64,000 nucleotides of DNA. Origin: Qipengyuania sp. YIM B01966. GTDB lineage: Bacteria > Pseudomonadota > Alphaproteobacteria > Sphingomonadales > Sphingomonadaceae. The notes under the pieces are model-generated. The model searched no databases and was not told the DNA's origin. It worked only from the letters and a program-made list of their open reading frames with translations. Below, one piece after another: positions 53,985 to 63,783 of the stretch (its first letter is position 1; the number at the start of each line of letters is the position of its first letter). Location: positions 62,001-126,000 of the forward strand of contig NZ_JADMNM010000002.1 of NCBI RefSeq assembly GCF_016461955.1, read 5' to 3'. The position numbers were made by a program, and so were the translations under genes.

Positions 53985-54457
53985 TGCGCGCGCTGGTTCA
54001 CCTTGGCGCCCGCTTGATGTGCAACTGTCGCGGTACAGCGATGATCGAAACGGCATTGGTTGCGCCGCTCCTGCTCACGCTGGGTCTAGGTGCTTTCGAG
54101 GTCGGCACGATGTTGACGCGCTATCAGGAACTCGAGAGCGCTGCGGCCGAAAGCGAGTTGATCGCGCTGACCTTCGCCGATGGTGGCGAGGAAAGCCTGC
54201 CAAAGATGAAGGCAATCATCGGCGCCTCGCTCGGCATCCCGGCCGCAACCCTCGACCATAAAGTGAGGCTCAGCAAAAGCTACCGCTGCGGGGTCTCGGA
54301 AACACTGGTTGCTGCCGCCACCGCCTGTCCCGAGGATGTACTGGTGTCAGAACTGGTCAAGATCGAGTTGCGCGATACTTACACTCCGACCTGGACGCAT
54401 TTCGGTGTCGGCGGCCCGGTGAATTTCGCGATCGACCGCTCGGTGCAGGTGAACTGA
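53984..54457 (+). CDS. TadE-like pseudopilin 1
   Basis: A 157-residue TadE family protein. The short basic leader is followed by CRGTAMIETALVAPLLLTLG, the hallmark prepilin-like segment with Glu at position +5 (MIE), then GAFEVGTMLTRYQELESAAA. Such proteins are cleaved by a prepilin peptidase (TadV type) and join the Tad/Flp pilus or a related exporter. The mature domain has two cysteines (YRCGVS, ATACPED). Its start overlaps the previous stop by one base, and its stop overlaps the next start. Confidence 0.85.
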   Translation: MRALVHLGARLMCNCRGTAMIETALVAPLLLTLGLGAFEVGTMLTRYQELESAAAESELIALTFADGGEESLPKMKAIIGASLGIPAATLDHKVRLSKSYRCGVSETLVAAATACPEDVLVSELVKIELRDTYTPTWTHFGVGGPVNFAIDRSVQVN

Positions 54458-54903
54458 TGGCGCGCAATCTATCTTGTCGGGTCCGCGATGACCGCCAGGG
54501 CGGAGCATTGATTGAATTCGCGCTGGCTGCGCCGCTGGTGCTGGCCATGCTGATCGGTATTCTGCAGGTCGGCGTGCATGTCCAGAACAGCAGTGCGCTC
54601 AAATCGGTCGCATCCGACGCTGCGCGAAGCATCGCGATCGATTACCAGAAGTCGTTGACCCTGACGAATCTCCAGATGGAAGAGCGCGCTTTTGCTATTG
54701 CCGTTTCGTCACCATACATGCTGCTTGACGAGCGTCTGGACGTCACGATCACGGATCAGCCCACACGGATCACCGGCGCGATCGAAAAGAAGCTGACGAT
54801 GACCTACGTCCGGCCCAGCTTCTTGGGTTTCATTGGCATCGACGACAGCATATCGACCTACTCCCGGCCGATCTTTCTTACAGCGACGCCGACCGGCGCG
54901 TGA
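54457..54903 (+). CDS. TadE-like pseudopilin 2
   Basis: A 148-residue TadE family protein with the segment RQGGALIEFALAAPLVLAML followed by IGILQVGVHVQNSSALKSVA. It matches the prepilin-like TadE N-terminus (Glu in LIEFALAAP). Downstream of it is a 73-base gap before the vWA gene, locally AT-rich, which may contain a second promoter. Function is inferred only from the family. Confidence 0.85.
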   Translation: MARNLSCRVRDDRQGGALIEFALAAPLVLAMLIGILQVGVHVQNSSALKSVASDAARSIAIDYQKSLTLTNLQMEERAFAIAVSSPYMLLDERLDVTITDQPTRITGAIEKKLTMTYVRPSFLGFIGIDDSISTYSRPIFLTATPTGA

Positions 54904-54976
54904 TTTGGTCCCTAGCTGAACAAATTAACCATTATCGTTGAGCATCGAATTACGCGGGTTTGCTAGGCCAACTGCC

Positions 54977-56902
54977 ATGCGGCGGGGCAAATCAAGCATA
55001 GTCGTGACCGTGAGAAGGTGCCTCGAGCGGCTCCTGCGCGAAAGCGCGGCCAACACGATGATGATCGTGGCCGGTGGCTTGCTGCCCCTGCTTGCGCTCA
55101 TCGGCGGCAGCATCGATGTAGGCCGCGCCTATCTTGCCGAAACCCGGCTGCAGCAGGCTTGCGACGCCGGGGTTCTGGCAGCGCGTAAGCGCTTGGGGTC
55201 CCAAGCCGTGCTGGATGGTGGGATTCCTGCCGAGGTCGAACGCGCGGCCCAGCGATTTTTCGGCGTCAACTATCAGGACGGAGCATTCGGCAGCGAGAAC
55301 CGCGCCTTTCGGATTGCGCTGGACGACCAGTTCTCGGTCAACGGCAGCGCTCAGGTCGATGTGCCGACAACAATCATGTCGATTTTCGGTCAAGATAGCG
55401 TCGATCTGTCGGTCGCGTGCACAGCCAGGCTCAACTTCAGCAATCTCGACATCATGATGGTGCTCGATGTCACTGGGTCGATGCGGCACACCAATGCGGG
55501 GGACAGCGCACCGCGGATCGACGTGATGAAGGCAGTGATCCGGGATTTCCATCGGCAGCTCGAAAGCTCCAAATCGCCCACATCGCGCGTTCGCTACGGC
55601 TTCGTCCCCTATGCCAGCAATGTCAGCGTCGCCCATTTATTGAAAGATGAATGGGTGACGACGCGCTGGACGTATCAGTCGCGTGAGCAGATGCCCAGTA
55701 CACGCACGTACGAGAGAAACTGGCGCTATGTATCAGGCACCCGTTCGAGCTGGACGCCGCAGTCGAGTTATGCAGCAACCTATTACCCGCCCGGAACGTC
55801 CCCGGAGGAATCGCTCGATAGCGCGAGCGCAACATCTTCTGGCACCTATCGCTGCGAACAGCCCCTTCCCCGCAATACGGTAAACTCACGCGACCGTTTG
55901 CTGGGCACCGCTCAGTATCCGTTTGCCGGTCCAACATCCGGCACACAGATCGTGCAGACATACCGGCGAACCCGGACGGGCGACAGTTTTCGGCACAGCC
56001 TCAACAATGGTGTGTGTACTGTTGAGAAACAGATAGAAACCGACTTCGTCGAGGATTTCGACCGGGTGGCCGAGCCACATTTCGCATGGCGGTATGCCCC
56101 GATCGAATATGATGTGGCGAATTGGCGGACCGAGGGCACGAACTGCATAGAAGAACGCAAGACTACGCGGATTACCGATTATTCGTCAGTCGATCTTGCC
56201 GCCAATCTCGATCTCGACATTCACACTGTCCCCACTGCAGATAACCCCAATACGCAGTGGCGACCGATGTATCCGCGACACGTCTATGCACGGGCGTTCG
56301 ATCAGTGGGGCTATGGCAGCTGGAAAGTCGCCCCTACCGTATCGAGCAGCACATATGCCCAAGTGGGTTATTGGTGGATGTCAGGATGCCCTGCCCCTGC
56401 CCGCAAGCTTGCACAAATGGACCAGGGCGCTCTCGACAGCTACCTGGCGACTCTCAGTCCGGCCGGTGCGACCTATCATGACATCGGCATGATCTGGGGT
56501 GGACGGCTGCTGTCGCCCAGAGGACTGTTCGCGGCCGAGAACGCAGACCTCGCCGGCAACCCGACGTCGCGCCATCTGATCTTCCTGACAGATGGGCAGA
56601 CCGAACCCTATGACATGGCCTATGGCAGCTACGGCCTCGAACCGCTCGACCGGCGTCGCTGGCAACCGGGAGGCCCGATGACGTTGGCCCAGACGGTAGA
56701 AGCGCGCTTCGGCGTTGCCTGCAACGAAGTGAAGAAGATGAATACGACCGTCTGGGTGATCGCCTTCGGGACCGAACTCAACGCCGCCATGACCCAATGC
56801 GCCGGGGCCGGCCATTATTTCGAAGCGGACAGCGCTGAATCCCTCAACCAGGCCTTCTCCACCATCGCGCAATCGATGGGCGAATTGAGGTTATCGCGGT
56901 GA
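54977..56902 (+). CDS. TadG-type protein with von Willebrand factor A domain
   Basis: A 641-residue surface or pilus-associated protein. It starts with the TadG segment AANTMMIVAGGLLPLLALIG and GSIDVGRAYLAETRLQQACD. A vWA domain follows from about residue 160: the MIDAS motif DVTGSMRHT, a long Tyr/Thr-rich insertion, and the C-terminal HLIFLTDGQTEPYDMAYGSY. vWA domains bind metal and mediate protein contact or adhesion. ATG at 54977 is chosen; an upstream TTG at 54938 is also in frame. Its end overlaps the next GTG start as GTGA. Confidence 0.87.
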   Translation: MRRGKSSIVVTVRRCLERLLRESAANTMMIVAGGLLPLLALIGGSIDVGRAYLAETRLQQACDAGVLAARKRLGSQAVLDGGIPAEVERAAQRFFGVNYQDGAFGSENRAFRIALDDQFSVNGSAQVDVPTTIMSIFGQDSVDLSVACTARLNFSNLDIMMVLDVTGSMRHTNAGDSAPRIDVMKAVIRDFHRQLESSKSPTSRVRYGFVPYASNVSVAHLLKDEWVTTRWTYQSREQMPSTRTYERNWRYVSGTRSSWTPQSSYAATYYPPGTSPEESLDSASATSSGTYRCEQPLPRNTVNSRDRLLGTAQYPFAGPTSGTQIVQTYRRTRTGDSFRHSLNNGVCTVEKQIETDFVEDFDRVAEPHFAWRYAPIEYDVANWRTEGTNCIEERKTTRITDYSSVDLAANLDLDIHTVPTADNPNTQWRPMYPRHVYARAFDQWGYGSWKVAPTVSSSTYAQVGYWWMSGCPAPARKLAQMDQGALDSYLATLSPAGATYHDIGMIWGGRLLSPRGLFAAENADLAGNPTSRHLIFLTDGQTEPYDMAYGSYGLEPLDRRRWQPGGPMTLAQTVEARFGVACNEVKKMNTTVWVIAFGTELNAAMTQCAGAGHYFEADSAESLNQAFSTIAQSMGELRLSR

Positions 56903-57489
56903 ACACGCTGCGCAGCCTCCTTAACCTGCGTCGCGAGCATAGCGGTGTGACTGCGATCGAGTTCGCCCTGATCGCGCCGGTCTTCCTGCTGACGCTGATG
57001 GGCATCTGGGATATCGGGTTCAACATGTATGCGAACACCCTGCTCCAGGGTTCGCTCCAGAAAGCCGCGCGGGATTCGACCATCGAAGGCGCCTCGACGG
57101 CTGTGCTGGATGCGCGAGTGACCGATATGGTCCACCACATCGTACCTAACGCCGCGCTCACCTTCAGCCGCCGCGCCTATGCTGATTATTCCTCCGTCGG
57201 GCAGTCCGAGGATTTCACCGATCTCAACGAGGATGGCGCCTGCAATGACGGCGAGCCGTATGAAGATGCTAACGGCAATGGAGCCTACGACACCGACCGC
57301 GGCGCGGCGGGCATCGGCGGCGCTCGGCTGGCCGTGCTATACGAGGTCAGCATGAGCTACCCGCGGATATTCCCGATGGCGCAGCTCGCCGGGCAATCCG
57401 GCACGGTCACGATCAACGCGGCGACGGTCCTGCGCAATCAACCCTACTCTTCGATAGAGCGGACGCTGGAGACGCGGTCATGCGGTTGA
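56899..57489 (+). CDS. TadE-like pseudopilin 3 with calcium-loop insert
   Basis: A 196-residue TadE family protein: SGVTAIEFALIAPVFLLTLM then GIWDIGFNMYANTLLQGSLQ. Its mature domain carries an acidic repeat, DLNEDGACNDGEPYEDANGN followed by GAYDTDRG, which resembles dockerin/EF-hand-like calcium loops (DxNxDG and DxNGNGxYD). This suggests calcium-stabilised or calcium-dependent assembly; that is inference. GTG at 56899 overlaps the previous stop; the 3' end overlaps the next gene by 10 bases. Confidence 0.85.
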   Translation: MNTLRSLLNLRREHSGVTAIEFALIAPVFLLTLMGIWDIGFNMYANTLLQGSLQKAARDSTIEGASTAVLDARVTDMVHHIVPNAALTFSRRAYADYSSVGQSEDFTDLNEDGACNDGEPYEDANGNGAYDTDRGAAGIGGARLAVLYEVSMSYPRIFPMAQLAGQSGTVTINAATVLRNQPYSSIERTLETRSCG

Positions 57490-58163
57490 TCCGTCTGGGG
57501 GCCGCCACTGCCGGCGTGGCGATGGTCGAGTTCGCCCTGACCCTGCCGTTCCTCCTGGCGGTCAGCCTGTATGGAATCGAGACGATCAATCTCGTCGTCA
57601 CCACCATGCGCATCAACCAGGCAGCCACGCACATCGCCGACAATGCATCGAGGATCGGAGACATCTCCCGGCTTGAGAACCAGCAGATTTACGAAAGTGA
57701 CATCAGCGATCTGCTGCTTGGCGCGGCGCATCAGACGGGTGCTGGGCTCGACCTGTTCGGCCGGGGGCGGGTAATCATCTCCAGCCTCGAGACAGTCCCG
57801 GGCACCGAGGACGGCCGCAATTATATTCACTGGCAGCGGTGCAAGGGGCGCAAGGTCCACGCCTCGACCTACGGCAACGAAGGTGACGGTCTTGGCAGCC
57901 CGGCGATCTACAGCATGGGCCCGGCGGACGCGCCGGTGTCGGCTTTCGACCATCGTGATGCGGTGATGTTCGTCGAGATTGCCTATGACTACCGACCGCT
58001 ATTTTCCGATATGTTCGTCAGCGACCGGACGATTCGCGCGCACGCTGCTTTCAACGTGCGCGCCGACCGCGATCTAACCCAAATCTATCAGCGCGACGAA
58101 AATCAGCCCGATACGCCCGAGACCTGCGACAAGCATGACAGCTTCGACATCGTGGTTGCCTAA
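57480..58163 (+). CDS. TadE-like pseudopilin 4
   Basis: A 227-residue protein with the segment [20 protein letters not shown] and [20 protein letters not shown], the last of the TadE/TadG-type run. Two cysteines (WQRCKGRK and PETCDKHD) could form a disulfide in the exported domain. It overlaps the preceding gene by 10 bases; the stop TAA overlaps the stop of convergent pdhB (58160-58163). Confidence 0.82.
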   Translation: MRLIRLGAATAGVAMVEFALTLPFLLAVSLYGIETINLVVTTMRINQAATHIADNASRIGDISRLENQQIYESDISDLLLGAAHQTGAGLDLFGRGRVIISSLETVPGTEDGRNYIHWQRCKGRKVHASTYGNEGDGLGSPAIYSMGPADAPVSAFDHRDAVMFVEIAYDYRPLFSDMFVSDRTIRAHAAFNVRADRDLTQIYQRDENQPDTPETCDKHDSFDIVVA

Positions 58164-59563
58164 CGGTAGCACACTTTCCGCGCGGCGGCCGCAATCTGCT
58201 CCGCATTGATCAGCGCCAGCTTCTCAAGATTGGCGGCGTAGGGCAGCGGTACGTCCGCATCAGTCACGCGCATTACCGGCGCGTCGAGGTGGTCGAAGCC
58301 CTCTTCCATACAGATGGCCATAATCTCCGACGCGATCGAGCAGGTCGGCCAGCCTTCTTCTGCCACCACCAGCCGGTTGGTCTTGGCAAGGCTGGCGAGC
58401 ACGGCTTCGCGGTCGAGCGGGCGCAAGGTTCGCAGATCCAGCACCTCGGCCTCGATCCCCTCGCCCGCCAGAGTTTCGGCTGCCTCAAGAGCAAAGCCGA
58501 CCCCGATCGAGTAGCTGACGATGGTTACATCCCGGCCCTCGCGCACGATCCGTGCCTTGCCGATCGGCAGGACGTGATCGTCCAGTTCGGGCAGTTCGAA
58601 AGTGCGGCCATAAACCAGCTCGTTCTCCAGGAACACAACCGGGTCTTCGCTGCGGATCGCGGCCTTCAGCAGCCCCTTGGCGTCCGACGCGTCATAGGGG
58701 GCGATAACGACCAGTCCCGGCACGCTGGCATACCACGGTCCGAAATTCTGGCTGTGCTGCGCTCCGACCCGGCTCGCTGCGCCATTGGGGCCGCGGAACA
58801 CGATCGGGCACCGCATCTGGCCGCCCGACATATAATTGGTCTTGGCAGCCGAATTCACGATGTGGTCGATCGCCTGCATCGCGAAGTTGAAGGTCATGAA
58901 TTCGACAATCGGGCGCAGGCCGCCCATGGCGGCGCCCGCGCCGATGCCGGCAAATCCATATTCGGTGATCGGCGTGTCGATGACGCGCTTGGGCCCGAAT
59001 TCGTCGAGCAAGCCCTGCGTCACCTTGTAGGCGCCCTGATATTGCGCGACCTCTTCGCCCATCACGAACACGCGTTCGTCGCGGCGCATTTCCTCGGCCA
59101 TCGCGTCGCGCAATGCCTCCCGGACCGAGATTGTCAGCATGTTGGTCCCGGCGGGCACCTGGGGATCGGCTTGTGCCACCGGCGCGCGCTTCTCCGCACC
59201 CTCCTCGGCAATTTCAGCGGGCGCTTCGGCAGCCGCTTTGGGTGCAGCTGGGAGGTCCGCCGCCGGGTTGCCAGGCGCCTCTTCCACCTTGGCAGCGGCC
59301 GGTGCCTGTCCCGCCCCTTCTCCGTCTGTGTCGAGCGTCGCGATGACGGTGCCGACCTTCACGTTTTCGGTGCCTTCAGCGACAAGCAGCTTACCCACCA
59401 CGCCTTCATCGACCGCTTCGAATTCCATGGTCGCCTTGTCGGTTTCGATCTCGGCAATGACATCGCCTGACGAAACACTGTCGCCTTCCTTCACCAGCCA
59501 GCGAGCCAGCGTACCCTCTTCCATCGTGGGGGAGAGTGCGGGCATCTTCAGTTCGATCGCCAT
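58160..59563 (-). CDS. pdhB: Pyruvate dehydrogenase E1 beta subunit with lipoyl domain
   Basis: Beta subunit of the E1 component. Unusually compared with most bacteria, but as known for sphingomonads and rhizobia, an N-terminal lipoyl domain (lipoylated Lys43 in ETDKATMEF) and an Ala/Pro/Glu linker precede the transketolase-like domain: [48 protein letters not shown] and [13 protein letters not shown] at 59563 ([17 protein letters not shown]) gives 467 residues. One base separates it from pdhA. Confidence 0.97.
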   Translation of the reverse strand: MAIELKMPALSPTMEEGTLARWLVKEGDSVSSGDVIAEIETDKATMEFEAVDEGVVGKLLVAEGTENVKVGTVIATLDTDGEGAGQAPAAAKVEEAPGNPAADLPAAPKAAAEAPAEIAEEGAEKRAPVAQADPQVPAGTNMLTISVREALRDAMAEEMRRDERVFVMGEEVAQYQGAYKVTQGLLDEFGPKRVIDTPITEYGFAGIGAGAAMGGLRPIVEFMTFNFAMQAIDHIVNSAAKTNYMSGGQMRCPIVFRGPNGAASRVGAQHSQNFGPWYASVPGLVVIAPYDASDAKGLLKAAIRSEDPVVFLENELVYGRTFELPELDDHVLPIGKARIVREGRDVTIVSYSIGVGFALEAAETLAGEGIEAEVLDLRTLRPLDREAVLASLAKTNRLVVAEEGWPTCSIASEIMAICMEEGFDHLDAPVMRVTDADVPLPYAANLEKLALINAEQIAAAARKVCYR

Positions 59564-59564
59564 C

Positions 59565-60659
59565 TCAATACTCCTCCACCAGCACGTCGCTATGGAGTTC
59601 GGATGGCTCCGGCTCGGGCGAGGTTTCGGCAAAATCCGCCGCTTGCGCGACGCGGGATCGGATATCCTTGTCGATGGCCTTCAACGCATCTTCGTTCTGT
59701 CCGCGCTCGATCAGTTGGGCGCGCGCGCGTTCGATCGGATCGTTATGCTCGCGCTGCTCCTGTACCTCTTCGCGGGTACGGTATTTAGCCGGGTCCGACA
59801 TCGAATGCCCGCGATAGCGATAGGTCTGGCATTCCATCAGCACCGGGCCGTTGCCGGCGCGAACATAGTCGAAGGCGATCTCGGCCGCCTGCCTGACTTC
59901 CAGCACGTCCATTCCGTTCACATCCATGCCGGGTATCCGGAACGCCGTTCCGCGACGATAGAAATCGGTTTCGGCCGAACTGCGGCTGACCGCAGTGCCC
60001 ATCGCATACTGGTTGTTCTCAACCACGAACACGATCGGCAGCTTCCACAGGCTGGCCATGTTGAAGGTTTCGTAGACCTGCCCCTGATTGGCTGCACCAT
60101 CGCCGAAATAAGCCAGGCACAGGCCGCCATCGCCGCGATATTGATGCGCCAGCGCGAGCCCGCCGCCCAGTGCGACCTGCGCGCCGACAATGCCGTGGCC
60201 ACCGTAGAACTTATGCTCTGTGCTGAACATATGCATCGAGCCGCCCTTGCCCCGCGAGATGCCCGCCTCGCGCCCGGTAAGTTCGGCCATGATGATATTG
60301 GGGTCGATCCCGTAAGCGAGCATGTGTCCGTGGTCGCGATAACCGGTGATCACGCTGTCTAGATCGGGATTGAGCGCGCTCTGCAGCCCGATGGCGACTG
60401 CTTCCTGCCCGATATAGAGGTGGCAGAAGCCGCCAATCAGGCCCAGCCCGTAAAGCTGCCCGGCCTTTTCCTCGAAGCGGCGGATGAGCAGCATCTGCTC
60501 GTAAAAATGCATAAGCTCGTCGTCGCTCGCGGCATAGCGCGGATTTGCCACGAGGCGGTCCTGCAACGAGCGCAGGGCAAACGCTTCTGCGTTATCGCCG
60601 GCACCCGGCGTGGGCGGCGTAGTGGTCGCTGTGGCAGATTGGCGGGCTGTCTTGGCCAA
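59565..60659 (-). CDS. pdhA: Pyruvate dehydrogenase E1 alpha subunit
   Basis: Thiamine-diphosphate-binding subunit that decarboxylates pyruvate with PdhB. ThDP-binding motif [20 protein letters not shown] with NNQYAMGT is intact; the phospho-loop-like [11 protein letters not shown] and the alpha-subunit signature [12 protein letters not shown] are visible. The start is TTG at 60659 with AAGGA upstream ([11 protein letters not shown]), giving 364 residues with a disordered N-terminus. It follows ftsB by 109 bases and lies directly upstream of pdhB. Confidence 0.97.
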   Translation of the reverse strand: MAKTARQSATATTTPPTPGAGDNAEAFALRSLQDRLVANPRYAASDDELMHFYEQMLLIRRFEEKAGQLYGLGLIGGFCHLYIGQEAVAIGLQSALNPDLDSVITGYRDHGHMLAYGIDPNIIMAELTGREAGISRGKGGSMHMFSTEHKFYGGHGIVGAQVALGGGLALAHQYRGDGGLCLAYFGDGAANQGQVYETFNMASLWKLPIVFVVENNQYAMGTAVSRSSAETDFYRRGTAFRIPGMDVNGMDVLEVRQAAEIAFDYVRAGNGPVLMECQTYRYRGHSMSDPAKYRTREEVQEQREHNDPIERARAQLIERGQNEDALKAIDKDIRSRVAQAADFAETSPEPEPSELHSDVLVEEY

Positions 60660-60768
60660 GACCGATATCCTTTGTCAGATCGCGGCCCCACGCCGCTACG
60701 GCATGGCCATGCCTATGCGCAATTGCGCGCCGCCGCGCAATCCGACGCGGGTCGAGGTCGGATAACGG

Positions 60769-61101
60769 TTATTTGCTTTCGAGGGAAATCACGATCTCGT
60801 CAGGGTGGACGACATTGTGATTGGTCCGCAGCAACTCGCCAACCAGATCGGGATCGGCATTGTCGGGGTCGAGCAGTGCGACACGGTTGCGCAGCTTGTC
60901 GCGCTCCTGCTCCAGCTGCACGATCCGCGCCTGGCGTTCATCGCGCAGGCGAAGGTTCTCGCCCCAGGCGAGAAAACCGCTCGGCCCCGCAATCGCCAGA
61001 CCGCCCAGTAGCAGAAGGATCGCCAGCGCGACACCTTGGGTCAGCTTCTCGCGGGGGAGCGCTATGCGATGGCCTTCTTTTGTCACCCGCCCAAGAATCA
61101 C
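60769..61101 (-). CDS. ftsB: Septum formation initiator FtsB/DivIC
   Basis: Small bitopic divisome protein of 110 residues. A short cytoplasmic N-terminus, one transmembrane helix (GVALAILLLLGGLAIAGPSG), and a periplasmic coiled coil (NLRLRDERQARIVQLEQERD, KLRNRVALLDPDNADPDLVG) match the DivIC family. FtsB with FtsL and FtsQ activates septal peptidoglycan synthesis. GTG at 61101 is the annotated start; GTG at 61086 is also possible. Upstream of pdhA and divergent from HPPD, an order common in alphaproteobacteria. Confidence 0.9.
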   Translation of the reverse strand: MILGRVTKEGHRIALPREKLTQGVALAILLLLGGLAIAGPSGFLAWGENLRLRDERQARIVQLEQERDKLRNRVALLDPDNADPDLVGELLRTNHNVVHPDEIVISLESK

Positions 61102-61221
61102 ATAAACCCCGATGGTTCAAGCGTTTTGATGCGCACGGCGAAATCGCCTCAGCGCCGTTCCGGTTGATCGGTGGTAAGAGCTAGGATAGTGGTTGCCGAT
61201 GAAACCGGTTCGGAGCGCGTG

Positions 61222-62337
61222 ATGGCTGATCTGTTTGATAATCCCCTTGGCCTCGACGGGTTTGAGTTCGTCGAGTTTTCGGCGCCCGAAAAAGGCGTGC
61301 TGGAACCCGTGTTCACCCAGATGGGCTTCTCGCTGGTGGCGCGCCACCGGTCAAAAGAGGTGCAATTGTGGCGTCAGGGCGGGATCAACCTGATCGCCAA
61401 TTACGAGCCCAAAAGCCCGGCAGCATTTTTCGCGGCCGAACACGGCCCGTCGGCCTGCGGCATGGGCTTTCGCGTGCGCGATGCCGCCGATGCCTATGCC
61501 AAGGCGCTCGAGCGCGGGGCAGAGCCGGCTGAAAGCCGCACCGGGCCGATGGAACTGCGCATCCCGGCGATCCGCGGGATCGGCCATTCACTGATCTATC
61601 TGATCGACCGCTATGAAGGGTCGGCCAAGGGCGACCTGTCAATCTACGACATCGATTTCGAGTACGAGCCGGGGGTGGATCGGCACCCCGTCGGCGCCGG
61701 AATGAAGGTGATCGATCACCTGACGCACAATGTCTATTGCGGGCGCATGGCCCATTGGGCCGCATTTTACGAGCGCATCTTCAACTTCCGTGAAATCCGC
61801 TATTTCGACATCAAGGGCGAATATACCGGCCTCACCTCCAAGGCGATGACCGCGCCGGACGGCAAGATCCGCATTCCACTGAACGAGGAGGGCGCCAGCG
61901 GCGGCGGGCAGATCGAGGAATATCTGCGCGAATATAACGGCGAAGGCATCCAGCACATCGCACTCGCCAGCGACGATCTCTACACCAGCTGGGATCAGCT
62001 CAAGGCGCTGGGCGTGCCGTTCGCTTCAAGCCCGCCCGACACCTATTACGAGATGATCGATGACCGCCTGCCCGGCCATGGTGAGCCGGTGGCCGAATTG
62101 CAGCAACGCGGTATCCTGCTTGATGGCTCGACCGCTGACGGCGATCCGCGCCTGCTGCTGCAGATTTTCGGCCAGACGGTGATCGGCCCGGTGTTCTTCG
62201 AATTCATCCAGCGCAAGAAGGATGAGGGGTTCGGGGAAGGCAATTTCACCGCCCTGTTCAAGTCCATCGAAGCCGATCAGTTGAAGCGCGGCGCGCTTGC
62301 CGGTGCCGGCGCGAAGGCGACGGAGGACGCCCAATGA
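61222..62337 (+). CDS. hppD: 4-hydroxyphenylpyruvate dioxygenase
   Basis: Non-haem iron(II) dioxygenase converting 4-hydroxyphenylpyruvate to homogentisate in tyrosine breakdown. Two vicinal-oxygen-chelate repeats are present, and the iron ligands appear in [10 protein letters not shown] (His), [11 protein letters not shown] (His) and [11 protein letters not shown] (Glu). [20 protein letters not shown] at 61222 is the family start; the frame is open back to 61171. 371 residues. A VOC protein is coupled by an ATGA overlap. No homogentisate dioxygenase is in the window. Confidence 0.95.
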   Translation: MADLFDNPLGLDGFEFVEFSAPEKGVLEPVFTQMGFSLVARHRSKEVQLWRQGGINLIANYEPKSPAAFFAAEHGPSACGMGFRVRDAADAYAKALERGAEPAESRTGPMELRIPAIRGIGHSLIYLIDRYEGSAKGDLSIYDIDFEYEPGVDRHPVGAGMKVIDHLTHNVYCGRMAHWAAFYERIFNFREIRYFDIKGEYTGLTSKAMTAPDGKIRIPLNEEGASGGGQIEEYLREYNGEGIQHIALASDDLYTSWDQLKALGVPFASSPPDTYYEMIDDRLPGHGEPVAELQQRGILLDGSTADGDPRLLLQIFGQTVIGPVFFEFIQRKKDEGFGEGNFTALFKSIEADQLKRGALAGAGAKATEDAQ

Positions 62338-62909
62338 CCGGCCCTGTCTCCCTCTCGGGCATTCACCACGTCGCCTATCGCTGCAAGGACGCAAAGGAGA
62401 CTGTCGAGTGGTACGGCCGCGTGCTCGGGATGGATTACACCACCGCCTTTGCCGAGGATCACGTCCCCTCCACCGGCGCGTATGACCCCTATATGCACGT
62501 CTTCCTCGACGCCGGGAACGGCAACGTGCTGGCCTTTTTCGAACTGCCCAACCAAACCCCCATGGGCCGCGACGAGAACACGCCGGCCTGGGTCCAGCAT
62601 CTGGCATTCAAGGTGCCTGACGAGGCCGCGCTGATGGCTGCCAAGGCGCATGTCGAAAGCTGCGGTATCGACGTGCTGGGTCCGACGCATCACGGCATTT
62701 TCAAGTCGATTTATTTCTTCGATCCTAACGGCCACCGCGTCGAACTGGCGGCCGATATCGGAACTGACGAGCAATATGCCGAGCTGAAGCGCGTCGCGCC
62801 GATGATGCTGGACGAATGGTCTGCCACGAAGAAGGCGCCCCGGCACGCCGATTGGCTCCATGCGATCGCCAGAGCCGAACACGCAGCGGAGACGCCGGAC
62901 GACGCCTGA
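62334..62909 (+). CDS. VOC family dioxygenase/glyoxalase-like protein
   Basis: A 191-residue single-chain vicinal-oxygen-chelate protein. Putative metal ligands: [11 protein letters not shown] (His), [11 protein letters not shown] (His) and [12 protein letters not shown] (Glu), the pattern of type I extradiol dioxygenases and related enzymes. Coupling to HPPD (ATGA, 62334-62337) suggests a role in aromatic or tyrosine metabolism; which step is unknown. Confidence 0.85.
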   Translation: MTGPVSLSGIHHVAYRCKDAKETVEWYGRVLGMDYTTAFAEDHVPSTGAYDPYMHVFLDAGNGNVLAFFELPNQTPMGRDENTPAWVQHLAFKVPDEAALMAAKAHVESCGIDVLGPTHHGIFKSIYFFDPNGHRVELAADIGTDEQYAELKRVAPMMLDEWSATKKAPRHADWLHAIARAEHAAETPDDA

Positions 62910-62930
62910 CAGGTACGCCTGCTCCTCCGG

Positions 62931-63551
62931 TCAGCCCTCCAACTCCACGGGCCACGAATCGGCGTCGAGCTTTTGGCAGCGATCGTGCGGGCACAGCATA
63001 ACCGCCTCCTCAGCTTCAAAGCGCAGTTGGTCCGGGGCCAGCCCGACAAACGCGCTTGCTGCCTCGCCAGCGGGGTGAATCACAACATAGCTGACCTTGC
63101 GCCGCTGCGTGCCGAGCATGAGGTCAACGACCTCGCCGTATTTTTCGCCATCGGCGGTTCGCACGGTCCTACCGATCAGCCCACTCACGGGTGCGATGGT
63201 CTCCACGTCGGTGCTTTCGGCGCTGGCCGCATTGGCTTCGGCGGCGGCTTCTTCGGCCACGGCAACCTGCCCCAACCAGCGCCTGATCCCCACTCCGTTC
63301 ACGACCGTCAGCGCGGCATTGACTGAAATGGCGAACCAGTCGCCCTTCGCAATGCCGAGGATCGTAAAGATAGCTGCGCCGATCGTCAGAGCGATAAAGC
63401 CGTAACCGGTAATCCGCGCGCCCTTGTTGGCTGCTGTCAACAGGGCGCCGACGAGAATGGCGAATGGGCCGAAATACGGCGCGACAGTCTCGATAATGGT
63501 GCGCTTCCTCGCTTCGGCCCGCGGATGCCAGTGGTGCGCCCGGCGTGACAA
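62931..63551 (-). CDS. Membrane protein with C-terminal PRC-barrel domain
   Basis: A 206-residue protein with about three hydrophobic helices (YFGPFAILVGALLTAANKGA, GYGFIALTIGAAIFTILGIA, WFAISVNAALTVVNGVGIRR), an Ala/Glu-rich spacer and a PRC-barrel domain (VSGLIGRTVRTADGEKYGEV, VSYVVIHPAGEAASAFVGLA). PRC-barrel domains often mediate RNA or protein contacts. The only usual start codon in the first part of the frame is TTG at 63551, without a good Shine-Dalgarno sequence; an ATT after GAGGAAG about 50 bases downstream is an odd alternative. Convergent with the VOC gene. Confidence 0.78.
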   Translation of the reverse strand: MSRRAHHWHPRAEARKRTIIETVAPYFGPFAILVGALLTAANKGARITGYGFIALTIGAAIFTILGIAKGDWFAISVNAALTVVNGVGIRRWLGQVAVAEEAAAEANAASAESTDVETIAPVSGLIGRTVRTADGEKYGEVVDLMLGTQRRKVSYVVIHPAGEAASAFVGLAPDQLRFEAEEAVMLCPHDRCQKLDADSWPVELEG

Positions 63552-63783
63552 CGATGGGCACTTAGATCAATGGGAAATTTTCGTCGCAGCGTTGGCTTAG
63601 CGTCCGCTTTGCGCCCCAATTCCAGTCTCTTGCCTTATTGGCTTGTTGCCCCAAAAGCTGACACATACGCGTCGCCTGAGTTATTCGAAATGCGGCAAGC
63701 GACCTCACATGATCGGGCCGGGGCTGGGTGATTGGATTTAAACGCGATAGCAATGCCGCTGCGTGAAAAGGGTGATTCCAGCG
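63552..63783. other. Intergenic region before the right-edge gene
   Basis: 232 bases, less GC-rich than the rest, between a minus-strand PRC-barrel gene and a plus-strand partial gene. It should hold the start signals of both. The Leu-rich 86-codon frame on the minus strand (63562-63822) is the complement of Lys codons in the next gene and looks spurious. I see no RNA gene or strong hairpin. Confidence 0.4.
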
